Source: Tachypleus tridentatus (Eukaryota > Arthropoda > Merostomata > Xiphosura > Limulidae). From it: a DNA stretch of 64,000 nt. Below are positions 21,800 through 31,190 of this stretch, one piece after another. The position numbers and the translations under genes were made by a program. The notes beneath the pieces are model-generated. The model was given only the letters and a program-made list of their open reading frames with translations. It was not told the DNA's origin and ran no database searches. How positions within the stretch are numbered: the stretch's first letter is position 1; every line of letters begins with the position of its first letter. The stretch covers positions 40,886,264 to 40,950,263 of the forward strand of contig NC_134834.1 in assembly GCF_004210375.1 (NCBI RefSeq), given 5' to 3'.

Positions 21800-22236
21800 G
21801 TGAATGCTAAGTATCAGAAGCATTTTAGCAAATGCTTGAAATGTGTTTTTTTTTCAGGAAAAATTCAAATGTAAAAAATAAAGCAAGTGTGATTTTAATA
21901 AAAAGAATACCTTACCTGTTAATTAATGCAAAAAGTTGGTATAGTGTCGTCAAAAGCTTTTTATTTAAATATATATAAAATTTAAAAAAAAAGATGGTTC
22001 TGTTTTACTGTCAAATTGTGCATTGAACCTAATTTGAATTTGACATTTACTCAATATTACCTCATTGTGATATAATTTTATTTGTTTTCTTTAATCAATG
22101 TTCATGTCAGTGTATGAGTACTAGCTGGGGTACCAGACAAAAGTTATGTAAATTCATGATTAATGAAAGGTTATCTTAGGATGTGAAAAGATGTTTCCTT
22201 TATATATAATTAAAAAAAAACAACTTAAAACACCCA
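21800..22236. other. Start of intron 2, unassigned
   Basis: AT-rich sequence with homopolymer runs and no recognised element. Confidence 0.5.
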
Positions 22237-22251
22237 AATGTGGAACTGTAA

Positions 22252-22447
22252 TTTTGCATGTATCTCCTCATGGACCCAACAAACCTTTTTGCCAAATTTG
22301 GTGAAGATTCATCAACAGGATGAAGAAGTGGTAACAAAATCTTGCAAAAATACTCATAAAAAAAACCCCACAAAATGCAAAATTTGTGTGTATTTCCCCA
22401 TGGACCAAATGAACCTCCATACCAATTTTGGTGAAGATCCATTCAAC
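22252..22447 (+). repeat. Diverged direct duplication, about 129-bp spacing
   Basis: Two related blocks: 22252-22318 (gtatctcctcatggaccc .. ttggtgaagattcatcaaca) and 22381-22447 (gtatttccccatggacc .. ttggtgaagatccattcaaca). The family is unknown to me. SINE-1 copy e inserted exactly at the end of the second block. Confidence 0.7.
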
Positions 22448-22450
22448 ATG

Positions 22451-22730
22451 GGCCCGGCATGGCCAAGCATGTTAAGGCGTGCGACTCGTAATCTGAGGGT
22501 CGCGGGTTCGCATCCCCATCGCGCCAAACATGCTCGCCCTTTCAGCCGTTGGGACGTTATAATATTACAGTAAATCCTCCTATTTGTTGGTAAAAGAGTA
22601 GCCCAAGAGTTGGCGGTGGGTGGTGATGACTAGCTGCCTTCCCTCTAGTCTTACACTGCTAAATTAGGGTCGGCTAGCACAGATAGTCCTCAGGTAGCTT
22701 TGTGCGAAATTCAAAAAACAAACAAACAGA
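22451..22730 (+). mobile_element. SINE-1 copy e
   Basis: Best-preserved copy: ggcccggcatggccaagc.. head, ggttcgcatcccc box B, full body, and a gcacagatag..ctttgtgcgaaa tail ending in (CAAA)n. The target-site duplication ccattcaacatg is perfect over 12 bp (22439-22450 and 22731-22742). Confidence 0.95.
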
Positions 22731-23020
22731 CCATTCAACATGGTAAAGTATTTACATAGACATACAACAGACAGTACTATTATATTTATATAAATGGTGC
22801 AGCTCATTAGATTTGTGTGTTATGTATTTGTGACATCATATCTGCACCTTGAGAATGGAGAAAAATAAAGTTCTCCATGACTGGAAACAAAGGCATAACA
22901 GGAAAGTTGTGACCCCTTTGCAACTTCTCGTACACACAAGATAAAAATTTTGTGAAGTTGGGGGTTGCACATCGTGTAAAAAAATGCTTTTCCAGTATCA
23001 TATAAGCAAGAATTCTATTA

Positions 23021-23265
23021 TACAGGGTGTTTAGAAAGTCACTGTGCACTTATATATTTATTAACAGACATGTTTCAATATAGAATACAGGAGTTAAATA
23101 TGAATGACAATTATAAACAAATGTTGAAAGTGACCCCCATTGGCATCAATACAAACCTGGATCCTTCATATTTTGTTTCTAAACACCACTATTGGTTGCT
23201 GGCTTGAAATAGACTGAATAAAATATGATTACAAAACTACACAGGGACTTTCCAAACACCCTGTA
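23021..23265 (-). mobile_element. Mini-mariner 1, internally deleted
   Basis: Terminal inverted repeats tacagggtgtttagaaagtc and, from the other end, tacagggtgtttggaaagtc, with TA at both borders. On the minus strand the interior still encodes QVCIDANGGHFQH, the typical C-terminal end of a mariner transposase (CI.A.GGHF.H). The rest of the transposase is gone. Confidence 0.82.
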
Positions 23266-24712
23266 GTATGACACCATATCCTGTATTATAACTTTACAAT
23301 AATTCTTTTAACTAGGCTAAGAATTGACTTTAGCTTAACTCTTCTTTCTCACTTGCAATTCTGTAAATTTATACTTATCTCATTTTTATACAATGTAACC
23401 CAACTTAATTTTATCAAGGATATTTATGAGATAAAATAGATCAATAGGGCTGAATGCTCATCTTTGTTTAATGTGTAAGATTCATATTTTCAGATAAAAC
23501 TAATTTCACAAGTTTTTGGTAGGTAAATGTGTAAATAATAGCAAATTCAATCATGAAATAAGGGGAGTATTCTGTGTTTGACTAAGTTTCTTTACATGCG
23601 CAGTAATTAGTCTCAGTAAATTTAATTGAGCAAACAAACTCTTTATAATTGGAAAAAGACAAGCATAACACACTTATTTGCCCAAGTGGAATTGCAATAA
23701 ATTTTACTATAGTAGATTTAGCTCCACAACCTTTTTTCTCTCAGGATAGACTTCCATTGAACCAAACATGGTGATCATAAACCAAGTCTTCTCTCAACCA
23801 TTTCTTGATAGAATTAGCACATGAAAGCACCCCTGAATTCAACAGGTGGAGTCACTTTTTTCTGAGTAAACAACATCACCTTATAACCCATATTTTCTCA
23901 CAGCAATGTTTGGCTTTTATATACAGTCAGTGTCAACTTTAACCAGCAAAGGATATTATAACACCATTCCTTTCAACCTAAATGTTTTGCTACTGGAAAT
24001 ATCTTGAGTATGGTAGACATTTTCTACTATAGCAAACAATGAAACAAAACAACTGTAATAAGGCAATCACAGTGACTCTGCACTGTGTGTTTTTGCTGAA
24101 TCTGTGTACAAGTGAAAATGGAAAAATACGTTTTTAGAAATTCTGTATATCCAGCAGATTGAAAACATGGAAATTAACCTTACTTCTGCATCCCAATGCT
24201 GTTTTGACTTGGAAAATTGCAAATTTAAAATCACTTTTGAAAAAAAATGTTTCTGTGTAACAGATTGTCTCTGATTGATAAAATTATCAATAACAGCCCT
24301 AGTTATGGCTGTAGTGCCTTATATTGGTGTAATGTTTGACAGTTTCTGGGATATTTATGTTGGATTATGCATAATAACCAAAAGATTCACAAGTTTTGTC
24401 ACCCCACATAATCTGCTTTATATTAATGGTTGAAGAAAAATGATAATATAACTCAGTTTTACTTTGAAGCATGTGATCACCAACAGAGATTGTTGTCTCT
24501 TCCATGTTAAAGCAATAGGTTGTTTCAAGGGATATTTTAGGGTATTTTTAATGGAAAATTTAAGAGTAGGTAGTTGGGCATACTATTATTGTTTTATAAA
24601 TTGAGAACTAAAAGAATACAATGTAACTTTAAAGGTGTTTAATATAGTTGGTTAGTACTGTTTTGTGCATTACCAGAATATAGTTATTTCTCATGCATAT
24701 TAATCTTCTGGT
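23266..24712. other. Intron 2 stretch, unassigned
   Basis: AT-rich sequence with no frame or repeat that I recognise. Confidence 0.5.
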
Positions 24713-24716
24713 TTAA

Positions 24717-24959
24717 CCTGTTCAGTGCTGTAGACAAGATAAGTCGTCCAAGCCGATCGGTAACATAGTGCCATGGAGGACGAGTTAATTGGTTTTCAAT
24801 AATACCTAATTTCAACGCTAGATGTCAGCACCATACATGCATTTGACCTACTTACAAATTGTTTCACTTTCGATCCAAAATGGCATCACGAAAAAAGTTA
24901 CAAAATGAAGAAGCATTAGAGTTGTATTGTAGCAGCTGAAATACTTGGCAGTCAACATG
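24717..24959 (+). mobile_element. piggyBac-like mini-element
   Basis: Bordered by TTAA on both sides (24713-24716 and 24960-24963), the piggyBac target. The ends are cctgttcagtgctg and, inverted from the right, catgttgactgcca. From 24880 it encodes MASRKKLQNEEALELYCSS followed by a stop, reminiscent of the N-terminus of PGBD-type transposases. The element is 243 bp, so most of the transposase is missing. Confidence 0.6.
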
Positions 24960-25133
24960 TTAAAAACAGTAAAAAGGCTCATGATATATATGATACCACA
25001 GCACACACATGCACACAGATATATTTCACTAAAGCAAACCTTAATGGGTTTTATACTTTCTGATACATAATATTTCCTGTAGAACTGGTGGAGTGTGCTA
25101 ATTGATTAATCAATTGGCTCATTAATCAGTTAC

Positions 25134-26228
25134 AGAGATGCCAACTATTTCAAATGACTGAGTGTAATGATTGTAGACAGAGCCCGTACAGATAACATAC
25201 AACCACTGGATACAGTTTTGAGTTATCCATGTCTGTGGATCCATCTGTGGCTAAACTGTAAACATTGTTAGTAAGTATGCTTGAAATCATTTTGTCATCT
25301 TCACAACCCAACATTTGTAGAATGGCTGTAGTTTTAGTTTTAGCACAGCCATATTTTTTTGCTACATCAAGAGTCTGGGAACATTTTTCTGAATAGATGT
25401 CCTGCATGATCGGCTACAGCTAGGGGTAAATTATGAGCAATGATGAATTGCGTGAATATCATTTCTGCATTTATGGTTTCATATTCTGAATTCTTACTCA
25501 TAAATGTCATTATCTGCATCGTATTTGTCTTCGCCTCAGCCTTTTGTTGGTGAGATGCTGATTTTGTATGTCTGGAACAAAAGTTTATCCCGCCACGCGC
25601 CACAGAAAAATTGATGTGACAAACTGTACAAAATGCATGACTGTCACTGACTTTTGATGCAATGACCGGATATTTTGCACTATACTCTTTCCTAAATTTT
25701 TGATTCACAGTTTTAGTCATTTTAGATTTGCCAGTAACAAGACAATCTGGTGAACGAGGCCTCTTTTTTTTTCCATCTTGTGAACGATCGCATTGGTGTT
25801 TCTATCCCACTTAGAAAACGAGAAATACCCATCTATGCGAGTGCTGATTGGCTGACAAGCACTGATGACGTAACTATGGATTCCCCCACGTACTCAGTAT
25901 GGAGAAGCACTGCACTCAAACTATTGGTAGAAGTTGGAGATACAAATATTTTTTATTATTTCAAGCACAAACATGATTATTGCAAGTAGCCATTTGGACT
26001 ATGTCTTTTATTTATTATCAAAATTTACTTGCATCTCACTAGAAATTTTCTTTTCACACCTTTCAAGTCCTGGGGGAACAATGTATCATTTTGTTGTATA
26101 GGCCTATATAATATATAATAATTTGGGAGTTGCAACAAGTCGTACTATTTGTCTGTATGAGCGTATAGTCGTAATGTATACACCAAAATCGTAATGATTA
26201 CGCTCAAATCGTAATGGATGGCATCTCT
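25134..26228 (-). mobile_element. hAT deletion derivative with both ends
   Basis: The ends agagatgcc and ggcatctct form a short terminal inverted repeat. The 8-bp flanks tcagttac (25126-25133) and gcagttac (26229-26236) differ at one base, as expected for a hAT duplication. Near the right end tcgtaatg occurs at 26169, 26189 and 26209, spaced exactly 20 bp. The transposase gene on the minus strand is cut after its N-terminal third. Confidence 0.78.
25150..25720 (-). pseudogene. hAT transposase N-terminal part with BED-like zinc finger
   Basis: Starts at 25720 (MTKTVNQKFRKEYSAKYP). The zinc-finger-like FCTVCHINFSVARGG..H..SASH follows, then FIIAHNLPLAVADHAGHLF, typical of hAT proteins with a C2H2/BED finger. 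A frameshift near 25390 leads into LDVAKKYGCAKTKTTAIL and SLATDGSTDMDNSKLYPVVV, where the first catalytic aspartate region (DGSTD) is visible. The frame stops at 25150. The rest of the catalytic core and the dimerisation domain are absent. Confidence 0.75.
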
Positions 26229-26236
26229 GCAGTTAC

Positions 26237-27185
26237 ATTAATTTATTATTCTTTTATGGGATTAATCTTCCTGTTTTTAGCTAGTTTACTGTTATAGACA
26301 TCTTTTGTCAGTTGCCTATTGAATACTTTGCAGAATGGGAAAAAAAAAGAATATTTTTGCAAACGTGCTTCCAATTTGATGTCTTGTTACTGTTGAACCA
26401 ACAGCCTGGTTGACAAATTGTTTATTATTAAAATTTCAGTTATCTCTGTTTAACCTTGGTGTAAATCAAATAAACTGTTAATCAAGTAATAAAAACATGT
26501 TTGCTATCAGAATAAAGGCAGCAATGTTTTAATCACAATTACCACTAGTAATAATTAGTAATCAGTTAGCAAATTTAATTATGTATGTTGTTTGAGTGGA
26601 ATGAACATAGAAATAATATTTAATAAATAAAAATTTGGGTCATCAGAATATTTTTTCTGTTGTCTGCTGTACTTACTTTGCCCAACTAAACTTCTCTGAT
26701 GTCTTCAAAGAAAATGTTTCTGGTTTTAATACACAAAAACTTTTACAAATTGAAAGAATGTTTAAAGAATCTATAAAAAAAAATCCCAGTTGTACAGGAG
26801 ATCTGACTAGAAGCATTCCAACAGAAACAAACTAATGCTCAAACCACTTTATTTACACTACTTTAATGTGAAAAGTTTGATTTTTTTTTATCTATCCAAT
26901 CCTATTATAAACTTTCTTGTAGCTGTTTTCAAAGTTGTGTTACATTAGTAAATGGTCATAAAAAGGTGGCAACCAATGCCTGTAAAAAAACTAAACAGAA
27001 TAGGTCAAGGGAAACATTTAAAAAATCAAGAAATTAATAGTATATTTTTAAAGATTATAGTTTCTTAGTAAAAATAAAGGTGTTTTGTGTGATGGGTAGA
27101 AAAGATGAAAAAATCAATGAAGTTTTATTCCTATCTTTTGTTATTCTCAAACAGATGAGCACTTTGTGACCTCTCTTTATTCTAA
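26237..27185. other. Intron 2 stretch, unassigned
   Basis: AT-rich sequence. A short open frame at 26635-26835 has no recognisable motif and no coding-like context. Confidence 0.5.
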
Positions 27186-28927
27186 TTGCATTTGAAACAA
27201 TTTCTTACCATTCCACAGTTTCTGACGAATGGTTTATTATTCAGAGGTGGGTCTTCTTTCCTGGAATGTACAGGGTGGCCCGTAAATCCCTACCCATCCA
27301 TATGTTATTATGCTATATTCAATAATACTAATGATGAGTTAAAGGCAGCTGTTACCGTGGCGTTTGGAACAATAACCCCTGCTATGTTGAGGAAAATGTC
27401 TTGCAGAACATGGCGTCAAATAATATTATGCAGCGAGAATGAGGGACAGCACACAGATACACTGGATACATAAGATATATGGGTGGTTAGGGACTTATGG
27501 CCATCCTGTATAAGACTAGGGTCAATGTTTCAAATGCCTATTTTCACATTACATTTTGTCCACAATGGTTAGGTAACTTAAGGTCCTACCATTCAGGTTG
27601 GCTAAAGTCTTGTACACATTCAGTCAAGCCATGAAAGTGTTCATAGGGATAAAACATTTGTTGTGCTTACATTTCCATTACTATATGGATGTCTGGCACC
27701 TTTTTTTCCAATCTAAAGGTTATCCTTGGCTAAAATCTCCCTATTCATTTGGGAGGTATACTTTTTTTACTTGGTTGGTAAAGCTCTCCAAGTCCTTTTT
27801 TTCTTACACACTAATCTGATTTCCTTAAATAAGTACTCCATTGAGTCAGCAGTGTGTTTGTGGATTTAAAGTGATCAAGGTTTGTTTTTCCACAGCAGGT
27901 GTAGTGCTTGTGGCCCACGTGTAGCTTTCTACTTAAACATTTTTATGGTAATCTAACTTGTATTTGTTTTTGATATTATATTTTTAAAGTGTGTTTACAA
28001 CATGTTTGCATTGTGGGGTTTATGTTCTCCTTCACGTCTTTTAGACATGTAGTTCTGTGATACACCCTTATACATCCTTATCATTGGACTCTGGCTGATT
28101 ATTGAAGATCCACAGCTTTCTATTGTGTCTCTTTCTCTCTCCATCTCTTTACCTTTTGTTATTGTTATGGTTCAGTCAGTCTCTTATGACTATGGGCATT
28201 TATCTTCTCTCACTTTGCCTAGACTAACATTTTTTTACAAATACCTTTCTGTCCAGGTGGAATACAATTCTGGACATCTGTATTCTTTCTAAGTATGGTT
28301 TCCAGAGGAGTGCTCTCTCTGCCCCCAAGATGTTGGCTGCTCTGTATGCTTGCATCCTCGTTTGTCTGGTAATCTTGTTATGATCCATTCTTACAGCTTC
28401 ACGTGCACTGACAGGGAATCATTGACCATCAGGACCTCTGTTTTTTGACACTGCACTTTCTTTTTAAGACCTGTGATTACCACATATTTGGTTACTGGCC
28501 TGTTATGTTCCAGGATCAGTTTTTTCACCTTTACATCTTCTCTCACTACTATGTTTCAATTTTTCTTATTACAGCCCATGAATGTGTATCTCTGGCAATG
28601 GATGCTGTGAGTTGATATTTCTCCAATATATTTTGATGTGTTTTTCAATGATGTTTCATCTATTCCCTGGCCATTTTCTTTCTCTGATTTTTAAAGACAT
28701 CTTCAACAACTTGTTTCAGTCTACTTCTGGACTGGAACCTCTATTTAGTTCTCTGGCTTCCCATATGCCCCCTTTCATTCCATTTGAATCTTTGGCCATC
28801 TATTCCATAGCCATCGTTTTCTGAAGATGTATTTTCTTCTCTTTCTTACTTGGTTATCTTACTCTAACATTTCTGGTTGATTTAGCCATTGCTTGCACTC
28901 TTTACTGCAGAGACAGATTGATTTATT
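27186..28927 (+). mobile_element. DIRS-like retroelement relic 2 (RT region), interrupted
   Basis: After removal of the mini-mariner at 27271-27508 the frame reads CLFSHYIL (compare DAYFHIPI), then VLPFRLAKVLYTFSQAMKVF and LCLHFHYYMDVWHLF, the same RT block as 14929-15000. Further right (about 28330) LSGNLVMIHS resembles the RNase H strand before VVAYIN. LINE copy 3 entered at 28942. Frames are broken throughout. Confidence 0.6.
27271..27508 (+). mobile_element. Mini-mariner 2, internally deleted
   Basis: Terminal inverted repeats cagggtggcccgtaaatcc and, from the right end, caggatggccataagtcc, each bordered by TA (27269-27270 and 27509-27510). The interior encodes DELKAAVTVAFGTITPAML and RTWRQIILCSENEGQHTDTL with a stop, the C-terminal end of an IS630/mariner-type transposase. 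It sits inside the DIRS-like RT. Confidence 0.85.
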
Positions 28928-28942
28928 CCCAGACTGTTTCCC

Positions 28943-30421
28943 CTCGGTGTGGATTCCTGTACGTGGTGAGGGGACCTCCCAGGGAAGGTTCTGTTCTATC
29001 TGGTTACCTTCTCTGGGATCTAAACATCCACCATCACTCCTATGCCTATTCCGTACATGGACTATGGTGTTGTCTTCAAGGCTCGGCTCCGTGCCAGCTG
29101 GCAGTCCACTTGGAGTGAGCAACGTGACAACAAACTTTTTCAAATCCAACCCAAAATTGGACTTTGGCCATCTAGCTTCCGAAAAGTTCGGAAGGAGGAA
29201 GTTGTTCTCACTAGGCTACGCATTGGTCACAGTTTTTTAACTCATCATTTTCTTTTATCTGGAACTGATGCACCAATGTGTAGTTTGTGTAACACTCAAA
29301 TCACTATCAGCCACGTTTCACTTTCTTGCCATCGTTACAATTCTCAACGACGGCAATATTTTGAACATATTTTTTCCCAGGGTCAGTCTGTAACGTTGGA
29401 CAGAGTTATTGGTGATGGTGACTCTGTCCACCTTGATAATGTTTTTAATTTTTTAATGGCCATTAATCTTTTTAATCTCATTTAAGTGTTGCATATTTAT
29501 TCATTACACCTTTATAATTGTGGTTCCTTTTTTACAGTTTTAATCTCTCTCCTTCAATTTGACATTGGACAATGGCCAGAACATTAAATAACTCGACACC
29601 AGGACTGGAAAGGCCAACTTCAGGTGACTAACGCTACTGTTTGAACTATCCGTTTGAACTACTCGTTAGTCGTCCTGGCGAGTTGTTATTATACTTTTGC
29701 TGCATATCACTTCACACTTTTACTACTTAACTTTTTAGTACTGGCCATATTGACTCATATCCCGGAACCAGGACTGGAAAGACCAACTACAGGTGACTGA
29801 CGGTGGTTTTTATACTTACCTGTTAGTCTTCCTGGCGGGTTATGATCATTACCATTCTGCTACAGGTAGTTCTTTACAACTTTGTTGACTGGATGTCAAC
29901 ATTGGTTTTTACGCCATTTTCTGTTTTAATTGCCGTTTTGCTTTTATCTTTAATTACTTTTACAAATTTTACTCCATTTACTTGACTTTTATCTTTTTAC
30001 TGGACATTTGGCAACTCATTATTACGATTTTGCGGAGTGTCTTTTAAAACTTTTATTCTTTTACATTTTGATAATAGCTGCTATGACACATAACCAGGAA
30101 CCAGGACTGGAAAGGCCAACTTCAGGTGATTGACGGTGATTCTTGAACTTACCTGTTAGTCTTCCTGGGGGGTTATGATCATTACCTTTTTGCTAGAGTA
30201 AATACCTTACAACTTCTTATAATCTGACTTCTATCTTAACATTGTAGACTAGGTGTCAACATTGGTTTTATACTTTTTTGTTTTACCTTCATTTCCATTT
30301 ATGTCTATTACTACATTTATTTATTTTTTTATTTATTTTTTACATTTTTACCGAATGTCTGGCGCAGATAGCCTCGCTGCTTTGTGCCATAAAACACTAA
30401 ATCAATCAATCAATCAATCAA
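28943..30421 (+). mobile_element. LINE copy 3, 5'UTR fused to 3' end
   Basis: Positions 28943-29032 match the 5'UTR of copy 1 (gtggattcctgtacgtgg.. to aaacatccacc). The sequence then jumps directly into the RNase H/C-terminal part of ORF2 and the complete 3'UTR. About 4 kb of ORF1, endonuclease and RT is missing. A target-site duplication flanks the whole unit: cccagactgtttcc (28928-28941) and cccagattgttcc (30422-30434). The tail is (AATC)n at about 30397-30421. It has three 3'UTR modules and a hairpin with ggcgca (30361) and tgtgcc (30383). Confidence 0.9.
29042..29485 (+). CDS. LINE copy 3 C-terminal ORF2 fragment, open frame
   Basis: A 147-codon open frame, MPIPYMDYGVVFKARLRASW to a stop at 29485. 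It covers the region after RNase H, including RLRIGHSFLTHHFLL and a zinc-type motif (CSLCNTQITISHVSLSC, C-x2-C-x8-H-x4-C) common at the C-terminus of I/R1-group ORF2. It parallels the broken 19130-19562 of copy 2 closely but without frameshifts. It lacks every catalytic domain. The start codon is simply the first ATG in the fragment, and there is no evidence it is translated. Confidence 0.75.
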   Translation: MPIPYMDYGVVFKARLRASWQSTWSEQRDNKLFQIQPKIGLWPSSFRKVRKEEVVLTRLRIGHSFLTHHFLLSGTDAPMCSLCNTQITISHVSLSCHRYNSQRRQYFEHIFSQGQSVTLDRVIGDGDSVHLDNVFNFLMAINLFNLI

Positions 30422-30434
30422 CCCAGATTGTTCC

Positions 30435-31190
30435 TTCTTTGCCAAGACTGTCTGGGAGGGTGATTGGATGTTTTCTCCAGTCACCTTCCTTTCTCTCTCT
30501 CTCTCTCTCTTTTACTCTTTGCAGTTAGTCTAACCTTCATTCATCACCTTCTTTGTATTAGTCAGGCAGTTTTTTTTTACCTTCCTTTTACTGTTTCCTT
30601 AATAACAGTTGACATCTTATTTTCTTGCTATGGGAATCCTTTCCTTTCTTGAACTGTCTTCTTTCACTTTTACTGGTTGGGATAAAAAATCATCTGATGT
30701 GGAGTGATTCTTTCCTGCACTTACTTATTTTGGTACAGATTTCAAATAAGTGTTTCTTCATTACTGTGCAATTTCTTACCCCAACTACACTACACATAAA
30801 TGTTTTGTTAAATATATTTTTGAGATATAAAGACTTGTTGAGTAGTCTTTACATTCCACCCACCTATGTGACTCTTAACATCACGCAGATACTTCTGTTG
30901 GTTGTACCTTTGTTCTACCACCTCTGTTAGGCAAAGAACATTCTCTGTATAATATGGATGCAAGTTTTTAACATGGTGATGCTCCACTAAGTCCCACACC
31001 TGAATTTTTCCTCTTTGATGCTGTATCTGGTAGGAAAAGCGTTCACTTTGTTAATGTGAAATTCTAACTACTAGTTCTATAAGAAAGTGAGTAGCTTTTC
31101 AAAGTTAACATTTTCCTTACCTGAAAATTTATTTCAGGTGGATATTCAACTATCCATAAAATCTCCTGCCCTTTCCACCTACATTTTAGG
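30435..31190. mobile_element. Probable continuation of DIRS-like relic 2
   Basis: Resumes after LINE copy 3. The C/T-rich, Ser/Leu/Phe-encoding sequence resembles the DIRS regions at 13-16 kb and 41-43 kb. A hairpin acctgaaa (31119-31126) with tttcaggt (31132-31139) lies where relic 3 has its inverted repeat. No protein motif is certain. A (CT)n run lies at about 30490-30510. Confidence 0.35.

Noticed and set aside
25750..25989. Plus-strand 79-codon frame inside the deleted hAT
   Set aside because: Opposite strand to the transposase, lies in its 5' non-coding end, no motif.
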